Assembly (NCBI GenBank): GCA_049314555.1
Contig: JBMOEW010000003.1
Location: forward strand, 1-64,000
DNA from: REEB509 sp049314555
GTDB lineage: Bacteria; Pseudomonadota; Alphaproteobacteria; Caulobacterales; Aquidulcibacteraceae
DNA length: 64,000 bases
Reading direction: 5' to 3'
Every line of letters begins with the position of its first letter. The stretch's first letter is position 1. The notes under the pieces were generated by a model, which was not told the DNA's origin, did not search any database, and saw only the letters and a program-made list of their open reading frames with translations. Positions 8,331 to 17,082 of this stretch are shown in pieces. Made by a program: the position numbers and the translations under genes.

Positions 8331-8450
8331 TCAGGCAAGCATCGCAGCGGCCATACGCAGCAATGGGGCGCTGATCACCGCAACGGCGGTCAAAGCAAAA
8401 GCCAGCGCGAAGGCGTGGCGGACGAATTCAGAAACGGTCGTTTGGGTCAT
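8331..8450 (-). CDS. 39-residue single-helix membrane protein (paralogue B)
   Basis: Found by reading the minus strand. ATG 8450 is preceded by GAGGAG at about 8 bases, and the frame runs 39 codons to TGA. The product starts MTQTTVSEFVR, then a hydrophobic helix (about residues 13-39) with a Pro near two thirds (SAPLL) and a Met/Ala-rich end. It shares layout and scattered identities with the 38-residue protein at 8036-8152, so the two look like a tandem duplication. The ribosome sites before both genes argue that they are real despite their size. No function can be assigned. Confidence 0.45.
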   Translation of the reverse strand: MTQTTVSEFVRHAFALAFALTAVAVISAPLLRMAAAMLA

Positions 8451-8817
8451 GGCTCGGCTCCTCAAAGCGGCGCGGACAGCGCCGCGCCTCATCACGATCC
8501 ACATCTACCTAAACCAGAAACGATTGTCGATGAATAATATCCATATCATTCAGAATTTAAGGAGTCAGTCGGCTTTTGGTCTTTTCGCGCCACCGCGCAG
8601 AAGGCAAGGACCGGCCCCGCGAGGCCCGCGAATGCCCATGCATGGGCGCGCACCGGCGCAAGTTCCCTCGGTTGGAACCGCCAACGACACACCGATCGAG
8701 ATCAAGGGGGAAGGGGAGCAGAAAGGGCTGGCAATCAGCCGATAAACAAGAGCGCGTCGGTCGCCAAATAACCCGCGGCACCTGAGGGCGTCTGAGCACT
8801 CGGAAAGCGTGGCTGAC
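8451..8817. other. Gap with no confident gene
   Basis: Between the small membrane protein gene and the TetR gene I see only weak frames. One, about 8546-8692 on the minus strand from a GTG, would encode a 48-residue peptide with a hydrophobic middle and a polar tail, but it lacks a clear ribosome site. AT-rich sequence near 8525-8565 could hold promoters for the minus-strand small genes. Confidence 0.4.
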
Positions 8818-9465
8818 CTAAGCGAACGCCGATTGCGTCCCGTTTGCGGTGGCAGGCAGCACACGCGCCTGCACAGCGTCTGGAGTATACAGCCCCCAGA
8901 GAATAAGATCCAAAACACCGTTTAGCTCGCGCTCAAGTTTGGGCAGCGTGAGTTGAGAAAAAAGTTGAGGAAAAGAGAACTTTGACAGGGCGCTTTGGAT
9001 CATCTCTGCAATATAGGGAGCGTCAATGTTCCGAAAAGTACCAATTGAAATGCCCTGTTCCAGAAGCTCCACAATGTAAACGCGTTCTTGCGCCAACTGT
9101 TCGTTTATAAAAAGCGGGCGCTCCTTCTTGAGCATTTCCGCAACCTCAAGAATTTTCGCGCTTTCATCGATCTTGCGGTAGTTGTTGCGCATCGTGGTGA
9201 AAAACATCTCACGCAGCCGCACGTCGGGGGCAATCTCGCGCCGACGAGAAAGAGCGGCCATCTCACCCTGCTCGTGGGCGTAGTGATGCCGCGCCATGGC
9301 CTCCGCAATGTCGGCCTTGGACTCGAAAAACCGATAGATGTTGCCGGCCGACATGCCACAGTCCGCAGCGATCTCCGCCATTGTGGTTTTGGCGAAGCCG
9401 TAGTGCATGATCCGTTCCATCGCGGCATGCAGAATACGTTCACGTACTTCGAGTTTCTCATCCAT
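8818..9465 (-). CDS. TetR-family transcriptional regulator
   Basis: 215 residues. The N-terminal 55 residues form a TetR helix-turn-helix: RERILHAAMERI, then GFAKTTMAEIAADCGMSAGNI, then YRFFESKADI. The C-terminal ligand/dimer domain (60-200) is helical and not assignable to a ligand. It is divergent from gpsA with a 51-base gap containing the small palindrome TTCACTGAA (9485-9493), so it may regulate itself and perhaps gpsA; more likely targets lie elsewhere. The minus-strand ATG at 9465 begins right at the domain, as expected for this family. Confidence 0.88.
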   Translation of the reverse strand: MDEKLEVRERILHAAMERIMHYGFAKTTMAEIAADCGMSAGNIYRFFESKADIAEAMARHHYAHEQGEMAALSRRREIAPDVRLREMFFTTMRNNYRKIDESAKILEVAEMLKKERPLFINEQLAQERVYIVELLEQGISIGTFRNIDAPYIAEMIQSALSKFSFPQLFSQLTLPKLERELNGVLDLILWGLYTPDAVQARVLPATANGTQSAFA

Positions 9466-9516
9466 CGTCGAACCCTAATCGATATTCACTGAACGATCAA
9501 CTAAGGATTCACCGCC

Positions 9517-10530
9517 ATGTCGACAGCCACCGCCTCGATTCAGCGCATTGGCGTGATTGGTGCGGGCGCATGGGGCACAGCCTTGGCCCAGCTCTGCGCC
9601 ACTGCCGGTCGTGACGTGCGCCTGTGGGCCTTTGAAGCCGAAGTGGCCAAGGCGATCGGCGAGACCCGGGAAAACGCGGCTTTTCTTCCGGGCGTCGCCC
9701 TTGCACCAACCATCGAACCGGTTTCAGACCTTGCGGCGATCGCAGAAATGGACGCCTACCTTGCGGTAACGCCCGCGCAGTTCGCCCGCGCCACCCTCAA
9801 ACAGTTTGCCCCGATGATGAAGACAGGGAGCCCCTTGGTCATGTGCGCCAAGGGTGTTGAGCAAGGCAGCCTTGCCTTGATGTCGGAAGTCGCAGAGCAA
9901 ATCGCCCCAGAATCACCTTTGGCGGTACTTTCGGGGCCAGGCTTTGCCAAAGATGTTGTGCGGGGCCTACCCACAGCCATCACGCTTGCCGCCCGCGACC
10001 GAGAGGCCGGCCAAGCCCTGGTTGCCGCTATCGGGCTGCCCACATTTCGCCCCTACCTGACCGATGATCTGATTGGCACAGAGATTGGCGGCGCAATCAA
10101 AAACGTGATCGCGATCGCCTGCGGCGTCTGTGAAGGGCGCAACCTTGGCGACAGCGCCCGCGCCGCGCTGATCACACGGGGCTTTGCAGAAATGTCTCGG
10201 CTGGGGCGAGCCATGGGAGCGCGCCAAGAAACCTTGAACGGCTTGTGCGGCTTGGGCGATCTGGTCCTCACCTGTTCCAGCCGTTCATCGCGCAACATGG
10301 CTCTGGGATGTGCATTGGGCGAGGGGCTTTCGTTGCCGGAGGCGATGGCCGGTCGCCTGTCCGTTGCCGAAGGGGCTGCGAGCGCGCCTGCTGTGGTTGC
10401 CTTGGCGCAGCGAGAACGCGTGGAAATGCCCATCTGCGCCGCTGTTGCCAGCCTATTGGCCGGTTCGCTCAACGTCGATCAAGCGATCATGGGCCTCTTG
10501 GCGCGTCCGTTCCGCGCGGAGGGCGAATGA
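9517..10530 (+). CDS. gpsA: Glycerol-3-phosphate dehydrogenase [NAD(P)+]
   Basis: 337 residues. Reduces dihydroxyacetone phosphate to sn-glycerol-3-phosphate for phospholipid synthesis. The N-terminal Rossmann motif IGVIGAGAWGTALA binds NAD(P); VLSGPGFAKDV, GGAIKNVIAIACG (with the catalytic Lys) and the GLGDLVLTC region are typical. The gene follows tsaD in the same direction but is separated from it by the small genes and the TetR gene, unlike the close tsaD-gpsA pairing common in alphaproteobacteria. Its stop overlaps the start of the Rieske gene (ATGA at 10527). Confidence 0.96.
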   Translation: MSTATASIQRIGVIGAGAWGTALAQLCATAGRDVRLWAFEAEVAKAIGETRENAAFLPGVALAPTIEPVSDLAAIAEMDAYLAVTPAQFARATLKQFAPMMKTGSPLVMCAKGVEQGSLALMSEVAEQIAPESPLAVLSGPGFAKDVVRGLPTAITLAARDREAGQALVAAIGLPTFRPYLTDDLIGTEIGGAIKNVIAIACGVCEGRNLGDSARAALITRGFAEMSRLGRAMGARQETLNGLCGLGDLVLTCSSRSSRNMALGCALGEGLSLPEAMAGRLSVAEGAASAPAVVALAQRERVEMPICAAVASLLAGSLNVDQAIMGLLARPFRAEGE

Positions 10531-10913
10531 GCGACGAAAACCGCGCGCGCCCAGCCTTGGGTGAAGCCCTGTGTCTGGTCCAAGACGTGCCAGTGCATGG
10601 CGCAATATGTGTTGATCGCGAAGCCGGAGAGCATCGTTGGTCAGTGATCATCACGCGTTCCGTCGACGCCGTTGCCGCCTTTGAAAACCTTTGCCCCCAC
10701 GCGCGCATGCCGATGGAAAGACCAGACGGCAGTGTCGTGGTACAAGAGGGCAAATTCCTTGTTTGCACCGCCCATGGTGCAAGTTTCCATCTGGCCACCG
10801 GTGACTATGTCGCCGGACCAGGCATAGGCTGCGGTTTGACCCGCGTTCCGGTTCAACAAGAAGAAGGGCGGGTCGTACTGGCCGACCCGCCCCCAAACCA
10901 ATCACCGCTTTAA
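10527..10913 (+). CDS. Rieske [2Fe-2S] protein
   Basis: 128 residues from ATG 10527, which overlaps the gpsA stop, so the two are translationally coupled. The Rieske ligands are visible as C56-P-H58 and C80-T-A-H83, the ferredoxin-type spacing used in dioxygenase ferredoxins and stand-alone Rieske proteins. It has no transmembrane helix or oxygenase domain, so it is probably a soluble electron carrier or a small redox subunit; the partner is unknown. The longer frame beginning at 10245 runs through gpsA and is not the gene. Confidence 0.85.
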   Translation: MSDENRARPALGEALCLVQDVPVHGAICVDREAGEHRWSVIITRSVDAVAAFENLCPHARMPMERPDGSVVVQEGKFLVCTAHGASFHLATGDYVAGPGIGCGLTRVPVQQEEGRVVLADPPPNQSPL

Positions 10914-10920
10914 GAGAGGT

Positions 10921-12030
10921 TCAATCGTCTTTCTTGGGCTGAATGTTCGGATCGTCTTCTGTGTAGATCCTATCGTCGTCGTCCCTGCGACCCCGATTGC
11001 CCAGTGCCAGCCAGCCCAATCCCCCCACCAGCGCCAAGCCACCGAGCAGCCAGGGCAAATAGTTGGTTTGCGCTGCCCCTGCTGGCGCAGACTTTGCGGA
11101 CTGTGCCCCCGTGCCGCCCGCAACGCTTGCCACTTCCCCAACAGGAGAAGCTGTCGGCAGGTTCGTGACCAGGCCAGGCACTGTATACGAGGAAGCCGCA
11201 TCGCTTGCTTGCACATAGTCGCCGTAGCGCTGACCAGGCGCGAACGACATCATTGACAACATTGAGGGCGCAGAAGCTTTGATTTCCCCGAGTTGGTCCT
11301 CCCGTGCCACAATCGATTGCGCAGCCACGCCATTGCGCCCCAGAAGCCGCTGTTCGTAGCGCACAGTTTGAGCGGTGCGGCTGGGGCGCGCCGAGCGCTC
11401 CACCCAAGACAGGGCCGTGGCGGCCGGCGTGTAAGTTGGATTGGACTCAAACCCTTCGAAGGCGCGCCCAGCAGCAGCCCGAGCATCCCGCACACTCCGC
11501 TCAAAACCGCCATCGGAGAGGCCGCTTGCCGTGTCCGCACTGACGTGTCCAATCGGCTGATAGCTCACCACAGAGCCCCAAAAACCAGGGCTATCAAGCG
11601 AGCTGCCCCGGGGCGCGAGCAAACCCAAAAGCTCCCCAGCAGGTAGTGGTGCACCTACGCGGGCCAAATGTGCGCGGGCCACATCCGGCCCAAAAAACGA
11701 AAAGCTGGTGGGCACGTTCAACGACAAATCGCCCGCCGGCAAAGCGATCACGCCGCTTCGACCATCGGGTCCGGCCGGTGTTGCGGTTGGCGTTGCAACT
11801 TGAGCTGCGGGCGTTGGCGCAGCCGGCGTGGTGGGCGCTGGCGTCGGCGCTGGAGTTGTTGTTGGCGCCGTAGCTGGCCGGGCTGTCGGGCTGGGTGGCG
11901 GCGTAACCGGTGCCGTAACGGCCGGTTGCGTACGGTTCAACTCGTCTGGCCCGTCCGCCTGGGCAGAAATTGGCGCAAACGCAAAAGCGCTCACGGCCAA
12001 AAGACAAATCCAAGTACCGCTCTTCCGCAT
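10921..12030 (-). CDS. DUF2167 membrane-anchored exported protein
   Basis: 369 residues: a signal peptide (about 1-25), a long low-complexity linker of Thr, Ala and Pro (about 33-88), a DUF2167-type domain (about 90-310) with SFSFFGPDVARAHL, LLGLLAPRG and a WGSVVSYQPIGHVS segment, then a C-terminal transmembrane helix (about 327-345) and a charged Asp/Arg/Lys tail. The family is of unknown function, held in the inner membrane with the domain outside. It follows pyrF in the same direction after an 88-base gap. It ends 7 bases from the convergent Rieske gene. Confidence 0.75.
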   Translation of the reverse strand: MRKSGTWICLLAVSAFAFAPISAQADGPDELNRTQPAVTAPVTPPPSPTARPATAPTTTPAPTPAPTTPAAPTPAAQVATPTATPAGPDGRSGVIALPAGDLSLNVPTSFSFFGPDVARAHLARVGAPLPAGELLGLLAPRGSSLDSPGFWGSVVSYQPIGHVSADTASGLSDGGFERSVRDARAAAGRAFEGFESNPTYTPAATALSWVERSARPSRTAQTVRYEQRLLGRNGVAAQSIVAREDQLGEIKASAPSMLSMMSFAPGQRYGDYVQASDAASSYTVPGLVTNLPTASPVGEVASVAGGTGAQSAKSAPAGAAQTNYLPWLLGGLALVGGLGWLALGNRGRRDDDDRIYTEDDPNIQPKKDD

Positions 12031-12118
12031 AGACCCCTCCGACCGCGCATCCTGCGCGACACAATTCCAGATCGTGGCCTAGCACGCATTAACCATTTTT
12101 GTCATGTATTACGCGGGA

Positions 12119-13015
12119 TTAACCCGAAACAGCGGCTTCGAGGTCACGTTTTGCCGCGTTCATCGCCGCGTCGATGGCAGATCGCCAATCCTGCAAAGTC
12201 GCAGCCGAAGCCGCGGCTGTGGGGTAAGAGACAGAACGCGAAGCATTCACGACCCCGCCAACCAAGCCCTTGGGCCCGGGGACGAAACCGGCAACAGCGT
12301 CGCCAGCGCTCGCCCCTTGCGCGCCATAGCCTGGAATAAGAAATAGCGCTTCAGGCAGCAGCTGCCGCAGAAGCCGCGCTTGCTCTGGATAGGTTGCCCC
12401 AGCCACGACCATCAGACTGGAAAACTCACCCTCCGCCTGCAAGCGCGCCTGCAAGGGAGCGATCATGGCCGCGGTTTTGGTCCAGAGCGGGCTGCCGTCC
12501 ACCAAAAGGTCCTGCAGATCGCGCGCGCCAGGGTTCGAGGTTCGAACCAGCACAGCGACCCCTTTGCCGCGTGTTTCCGCGGCCTCGACGAACGGCAGGA
12601 GGGAATCAACACCCATGTACGGCGCCACGGTAACGCAATCGGCATCAAACCCGGGGCAGGGGCCAAGTGCTGCAGCCGCGTAGCCTTCCGCCGTCGAGCC
12701 AATATCGCCCCGCTTTGCATCAAGGATCGTCACCAATCCCAAACCCTGCGCAAACCGACAGGCCTCCCGCGCAGCCGCAACGCCCTCCGGCCCAAACGGT
12801 TCAAACAGACCGAGCTGAATCTTCACAACCCCGGTATTGGCCGCTGCCTGCGTCAACAGCGCTTCCGAAAAACGCCCCAGCGCCGCCACATCGCTGCGCG
12901 GATCACCAAACAAAGCGCTCGGAATTAGGTGCGCGAACGGATCGAGGCCCACACACAGGGGCGACCCGAAACGGTAAACACTGTCTATCACCCGATCGGC
13001 AAAGGCGGCCGGCAT
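12119..13015 (-). CDS. pyrF: Orotidine 5'-phosphate decarboxylase (type 2)
   Basis: 298 residues. Converts OMP to UMP in pyrimidine synthesis. The catalytic motif DAKRGDIGST is present (D99, K101, D104), with LCVGLDPF near the N-terminus and VVGATYPEQ and LIPGYGAQGA near the phosphate-binding end. The length and the order of these motifs place it in the type 2 subfamily (as in mycobacteria and some proteobacteria) rather than the about 230-residue E. coli type. Its ATG overlaps by one base the stop of the upstream protease gene, so the two are probably co-transcribed. Confidence 0.93.
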   Translation of the reverse strand: MPAAFADRVIDSVYRFGSPLCVGLDPFAHLIPSALFGDPRSDVAALGRFSEALLTQAAANTGVVKIQLGLFEPFGPEGVAAAREACRFAQGLGLVTILDAKRGDIGSTAEGYAAAALGPCPGFDADCVTVAPYMGVDSLLPFVEAAETRGKGVAVLVRTSNPGARDLQDLLVDGSPLWTKTAAMIAPLQARLQAEGEFSSLMVVAGATYPEQARLLRQLLPEALFLIPGYGAQGASAGDAVAGFVPGPKGLVGGVVNASRSVSYPTAAASAATLQDWRSAIDAAMNAAKRDLEAAVSG

Positions 13016-13869
13016 TAGCCGCGTCCGCCGGCGCGCTCTGGTGGCGAAGCGCGCGTGTCACAGATCACAGGCCGCACAGTCAGGGTGCGGCGCATCGCGT
13101 CTGCCCGCTGGCCATAGTTTCGCGCGGTGAGCGGGGCACCGGTAACCTCTTCGCTCTCCACCCGTGAAATCTCCATCCACCGCATAATTGTTGCCGGCGA
13201 AGCCGTGTAGATCCGCCCGCGGCGGGGGCTTTCGGCGATCGTCACGCCAATAACGCGTCCTTCACCGTCCAAGGTTGGACCGCCACTCATGCCGGCAAGC
13301 GAGCCATTCAACCCAAGCGTACGGCCCATTTCGCTCCACGCCAAAACGGGCTCCTCTAGCGAGTATCGACCGCGCGCGATCAATCGCTCCCGACCAATCA
13401 GGCGCGACGCGGCCTCCCCCGGCCGGCCTTGCGGAAAGCCCACGTGATACGCTTCCTGGCCAAGTTTGAGGTTGGCTTCATCAAGGTTCATCGGCAAAAC
13501 GCTTGGCACGGGCTCTGTGCGCAAAAAGGCCAAGTCGGCAAACCGTGCGGGCAAAACCTCCGCCGGCAAAGCCCGCCCGCGCGACACCTGAACGCCCACC
13601 TTGGCGCAGCCATCCACCACATGCCGAGCGGTCAGCCACCAGCCTTCGCGGTTCACCGCGAACGCTGTACCAAGCCCCGGCGCAGAAGGGCCAACCTCCA
13701 CCAACAGTTCGGGGTCAAACACGGAAGGGGGCGGCAACAACGCGCCCGCGCCGGCGATCTCAGCGTCGCGCCAGGCCGGCGCAGTGGCGCGCTGATCGAC
13801 CCGAAACAGGGCCAACAGCACCGCGGCCGTAACGACCAGATAGACTAACCAATCAGGCAGCCAGCGCAT
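13015..13869 (-). CDS. Membrane-anchored trypsin-like serine protease
   Basis: 284 residues with one N-terminal transmembrane helix (about 7-22) and a periplasmic trypsin-like domain. The catalytic triad is readable: H83 in TARHVVDG, D112 in FADLAFLR and S195 in GMSGGP. No PDZ domain follows, so it differs from DegP/DegS. The substrate is unknown. It is the first of a coupled pair with pyrF, an arrangement with no obvious functional logic. The DUF350 gene lies 4 bases upstream in the same direction. Confidence 0.85.
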   Translation of the reverse strand: MRWLPDWLVYLVVTAAVLLALFRVDQRATAPAWRDAEIAGAGALLPPPSVFDPELLVEVGPSAPGLGTAFAVNREGWWLTARHVVDGCAKVGVQVSRGRALPAEVLPARFADLAFLRTEPVPSVLPMNLDEANLKLGQEAYHVGFPQGRPGEAASRLIGRERLIARGRYSLEEPVLAWSEMGRTLGLNGSLAGMSGGPTLDGEGRVIGVTIAESPRRGRIYTASPATIMRWMEISRVESEEVTGAPLTARNYGQRADAMRRTLTVRPVICDTRASPPERAGGRG

Positions 13870-13873
13870 CGCC

Positions 13874-14317
13874 TTACCGGCCTACCAGCTGCATCAACCC
13901 TGGGTCTGAAATCGCGCCGGCCAACACCAACGCGACGCCAAGCTTGACACTCATCAACATGATGGCTGCGGCAACGTCGCCTTCAGCAATGCGGCGCGGC
14001 AAGCCCCGCAGGATCATGTCAGTGAACCGGAACGTCAAAAGCTGCACCAGCAGGATCACGACGCCCCAAATCAATAGGTCCCATACCCCAAAGGCATGCG
14101 CCAAGCATTGCCCCAACGGGATGGCCAAGCCAACCACGATCCCACCGAAAGCAAGGGCAGCGCTGGGATTGCCTTCCCGGATGAGCGCCAGCTCTTTGTG
14201 CGGCGTCATGAGCACATAGACGACCAGCGAGCCGACGAATAAGGCTAATGCCACCGTCAACTGGATGAGGAAGTCAGGAAAGCCTGACACGAACGAGTTG
14301 ATTGCGGAGAAATCCAT
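13874..14317 (-). CDS. DUF350 membrane protein
   Basis: 147 residues from ATG 14317, which has AGGAG 6 bases upstream; longer frames to 14401 lack support. Four hydrophobic helices (about 15-37, 50-70, 78-100, 120-142) are joined by short loops with ALAFGGIVVGLAIPLG and FRFTDMILRGLP. This matches the DUF350 family of small four-helix inner-membrane proteins, often encoded near membrane stress genes, with function unknown. It begins a minus-strand run DUF350-protease-pyrF with short gaps. Confidence 0.8.
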   Translation of the reverse strand: MDFSAINSFVSGFPDFLIQLTVALALFVGSLVVYVLMTPHKELALIREGNPSAALAFGGIVVGLAIPLGQCLAHAFGVWDLLIWGVVILLVQLLTFRFTDMILRGLPRRIAEGDVAAAIMLMSVKLGVALVLAGAISDPGLMQLVGR

Positions 14318-14418
14318 AACGGCTCCTGCCAGCGCTGGAGCCGGGCCTAGCCCCTGGCGGAGTTGCACGCAAGGTGCCGCCCGCAGATCAGGTGAAATCA
14401 TCCAATGAGGAGAGCGTC

Positions 14419-15201
14419 ATGAACGAACGGAAATCAGCCCTGGTCACAGGATCCACAAGCGGAATTGGCCTGGCCATTGCGCGGTCATTCGCCAAGGCCG
14501 GCTACAATGTGATGCTCAACGGCATGGGCGACCCCGCTGAAAACGAAAAACTGCGCGCCGAGTTGGCGGGCGAAACCGGGGTGGACGTGCGTTTCGATGG
14601 CGCAGACCTGTTGAAGGCCGACGAAGTCACTCGCCTGGTAGAAGCCACACAAGCCGCGTTCGGACGGCTGGATGTCTTGGTTAACAACGCCGGCATCCAA
14701 TTCGTCAGCCCAATTGAAGACTTCCCGATCGAAAAGTGGAACGCCATCCAGCAGCTGGACCTCGGTGCGCCATTCTTCGCCATTCGCGCCGCGATGCGCG
14801 GCATGAAGCAGCGAAAATTTGGGCGGATCATCAATATCGCTTCCGCCCACGGCTTGGTGGCGAGCCCGTTCAAAAGCGCCTACGTCGCCGCCAAGCACGG
14901 TCTTTTGGGCCTCACCAAAACCGTTGCCTTGGAAGGTGCCCGCGACGGGGTGCGCTGTAACGCGATCTGCCCTGGCTATGTCCATACCCCGCTCGTGGAG
15001 GCGCAAATTCCAGACACGATGAAGGCACGCAACATGACCCGCGAACAAGTCATCAACGACGTGCTTTTGGCAGCCCAGCCCACTAAAGAGTTCGTCCGAG
15101 CGGCCGATGTCGCGGCGTTTTGCCTGTTCTTGGCCTCCGAAGCGGCAGACCAAATCAACGGCGCAGCCTTGACCATGGACGGTGGCTGGACCGTTCAATA
15201 G
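14419..15201 (+). CDS. bdhA: 3-hydroxybutyrate dehydrogenase
   Basis: 260 residues; an SDR enzyme that oxidises D-3-hydroxybutyrate to acetoacetate with NAD+, the step after polymer depolymerisation. It shows TGSTSGIGLA (cofactor loop), NNAGIQ, the catalytic Ser in NIASAHG, and YVAAKHG with Tyr and Lys of the active site, plus the AICPGYVHTPLVE segment typical of this subgroup. The start at 14419 has GAGGAGA upstream. The intracellular PhaZ at 26328-27632 supports the assignment. Confidence 0.9.
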   Translation: MNERKSALVTGSTSGIGLAIARSFAKAGYNVMLNGMGDPAENEKLRAELAGETGVDVRFDGADLLKADEVTRLVEATQAAFGRLDVLVNNAGIQFVSPIEDFPIEKWNAIQQLDLGAPFFAIRAAMRGMKQRKFGRIINIASAHGLVASPFKSAYVAAKHGLLGLTKTVALEGARDGVRCNAICPGYVHTPLVEAQIPDTMKARNMTREQVINDVLLAAQPTKEFVRAADVAAFCLFLASEAADQINGAALTMDGGWTVQ

Positions 15202-15235
15202 AAAAGGTGACACCGGCATCGCGCCGGCGGAAAGT

Positions 15236-15898
15236 GTGGCTGTTGTGTCTTCAAGTCAGATTTCTCAGCAGGCGACAGTGCCGGTAAGGGCGTTTGCGGG
15301 CTGGATTGCGGTCTGCGCGTGGGCAGGGTTGGCCCTGCAAACGCATGTCACAATGACGGTTCGCTTGCCCGCCGGTGCAGGTCTGGTGGACGCAGCGGTC
15401 CACCTGTCCAGCTTCTTCACGATTTGGACAAACCTGGTCCTGGCCATCGCAATGACGGCTTCGGCTGCCTGCGCGAGGTTGGGAGCATCCCCCTATGGCG
15501 CACTAACGACATACATCGTCGCGGTGGGGCTGATTTATTGGTTGGTATTGAGCCGCCAATGGCAATTGTCTGGCTTGCCGTTGCTGGCAGATAGCCTGCT
15601 GCACTATATCGGGCCGAGCCTCACGGCCGTGTTTTGGGTGACGTGCGCGCCGAAGGCACCGTTACACTGGCGCGATCCTCTGGTCTGGATGGCTTTTCCT
15701 CTTACCTATGGCGTCGTAGCAATGGTGCGCGGCGCATTCACCGGCATCTATCCGTATCCGTTCCTCCAGGTGCCGGAAATCGGAATGGGGCAAGCCCTGA
15801 TCAACTTGGTTCTGCTGGCATGTGTCTTTGGGTTGCTGGGCGCGCTACTCGTTGGGTGCGCGCGAATTCTAAACCGTAGCCGCACCGCGCCAGCCTAG
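15236..15898 (+). CDS. Pr6Pr-family membrane protein
   Basis: About 220 residues with six hydrophobic segments. Motifs FTIWTNLVLAIAM, WRDPLVWMAFPLTYG and IYPYPFLQVPEIG fit the Pr6Pr family of six-helix bacterial membrane proteins related to androgen-induced AIG1/FAR-17a proteins. Function is unknown. The start is uncertain: GTG 15236 has a weak GGCGG before it, while an in-frame GTG at 15182 would overlap the upstream dehydrogenase gene by 20 bases and has no ribosome site. It follows the dehydrogenase gene closely and may share its transcript. Confidence 0.75.
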   Translation: MAVVSSSQISQQATVPVRAFAGWIAVCAWAGLALQTHVTMTVRLPAGAGLVDAAVHLSSFFTIWTNLVLAIAMTASAACARLGASPYGALTTYIVAVGLIYWLVLSRQWQLSGLPLLADSLLHYIGPSLTAVFWVTCAPKAPLHWRDPLVWMAFPLTYGVVAMVRGAFTGIYPYPFLQVPEIGMGQALINLVLLACVFGLLGALLVGCARILNRSRTAPA

Positions 15899-15941
15899 AG
15901 CCGGCCTTGGCGTCACGCGCTCTGGGCCCCACTTAACCCCC

Positions 15942-17042
15942 ATGACCAAAAAACCCATCGATCTGACCCTGGAAAGGCCTAAGGCCAAAAAGATCAACCT
16001 CGCTTTGCAAGGCGGGGGCAGCCATGGCGCCTTCACCTGGGGCGTGCTCGATCGCCTCTTGGAAGACGAACGCATAGCGATCTCTGCGGTTTCCGGTGCC
16101 TCCGCGGGTGCGATGAACGCAGTCGTCTTGGCCGAGGGTTTGGTCACCGAAGGCTATTCTGGGGCCCGCAAATGCCTGCGCCAGTTCTGGGAGGGGGTTG
16201 CCAACGCGGCGGTGGCAAGCCCACTAAGGCGCAGCCCGATCGAAGCCCTGATGGGCGGCTGGCGGCTGGACTCAAGCCCTTTCTTCATTTGGTTTGACAT
16301 GCTCAGCCGTTTGGCCAGCCCCTACGATCTAAATCCGTTGAATTGGAATCCTCTTCGCGACCTGCTGGACGAATTGATCGACTTCGAGGCCGTGCGGTCC
16401 TGCGAGCAGGTCAAGATCTTTGTTGCCGCCACTGATGTGCAAACCGGCCGACCGAAAGTGTTTCGCCGCAACGAATTGACCGCAGACCACGTCATGGCGT
16501 CTGCCTGCCTACCCTTTATCTTTCAAGCAGTCGAAATCGAAGGCCGACCCTATTGGGACGGCGGATATATGGGCAATCCGCCCCTTTGGCCCCTGTTTGA
16601 GGAAAGCGATAGCCTGGACCTGCTGGTCGTTCAGATCAATCCGGTTGAGCGCCCAGGCACACCCCGCACCGCGCGCGAAATCCTTAGTCGGGTCAACGAG
16701 ATCACGTTCAACGCAAGTCTGCTGCGAGAGTTTCGGGCGATAGACTTTGTCCGCCGCCTCAAGGATGGCGGCCGCTTGGAAGGCACGCAGTATCGCGACG
16801 TGCTGGTGCATATGATCGATTCCAGCCAGCTAATGGAGCTTGGGGCCTCCTCCAAACTCAACAGCGAAATGGCTTTTCTTGAAATGCTGTTTCAAGAGGG
16901 CAGGGCCAGCGCGTCCGCTTGGCTGGACGAGCACTTCGACAGCCTTGGGCATCGCTCGTCGGCAAATCTGCGCCGCCTTTTCGCGGGCGAAGAAGACGGC
17001 ATGGATGGCAGCGCCCTCAAGCCCGCTAAGCCCACCAGCTAA
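15942..17042 (+). CDS. Patatin-like phospholipase
   Basis: 366 residues. The patatin core is complete: the oxyanion loop GGGSHGAF (about 24-31), the nucleophile S54 in GASAG, and the dyad Asp in DGGYMGNPPL (about residue 206). A cytoplasmic acyl hydrolase acting on phospholipids or other acyl esters is expected. The C-terminal 130 residues, with FVRRLKDGG and a MLFQEGRASASAWLDEHF region, match a common proteobacterial patatin subgroup. Its stop codon lies inside a perfect 10-bp inverted repeat. Confidence 0.88.
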   Translation: MTKKPIDLTLERPKAKKINLALQGGGSHGAFTWGVLDRLLEDERIAISAVSGASAGAMNAVVLAEGLVTEGYSGARKCLRQFWEGVANAAVASPLRRSPIEALMGGWRLDSSPFFIWFDMLSRLASPYDLNPLNWNPLRDLLDELIDFEAVRSCEQVKIFVAATDVQTGRPKVFRRNELTADHVMASACLPFIFQAVEIEGRPYWDGGYMGNPPLWPLFEESDSLDLLVVQINPVERPGTPRTAREILSRVNEITFNASLLREFRAIDFVRRLKDGGRLEGTQYRDVLVHMIDSSQLMELGASSKLNSEMAFLEMLFQEGRASASAWLDEHFDSLGHRSSANLRRLFAGEEDGMDGSALKPAKPTS

Positions 17043-17060
17043 GGTTTACCAAACCTTAGC
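17038..17060. promoter_or_regulatory. Perfect 10-bp inverted repeat over the patatin stop codon
   Basis: GCTAAGGTTT (17038-17047), spacer ACC, AAACCTTAGC (17051-17060). The left arm contains the TAA stop of the patatin gene, and the repeat ends 22 bases before the ATG of the next gene. There is no T-run after the stem, so it is either an operator for the downstream gene or a weak hairpin between two cistrons. Confidence 0.5.
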
Positions 17061-17082
17061 TCGATGGCGCGACGATAGCGCC

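Noticed and set aside
8546..8692. 48-codon minus-strand frame from GTG with a hydrophobic middle, a possible third small membrane protein
   Set aside because: No ribosome site and no similarity to the twin small proteins; coding status cannot be supported.
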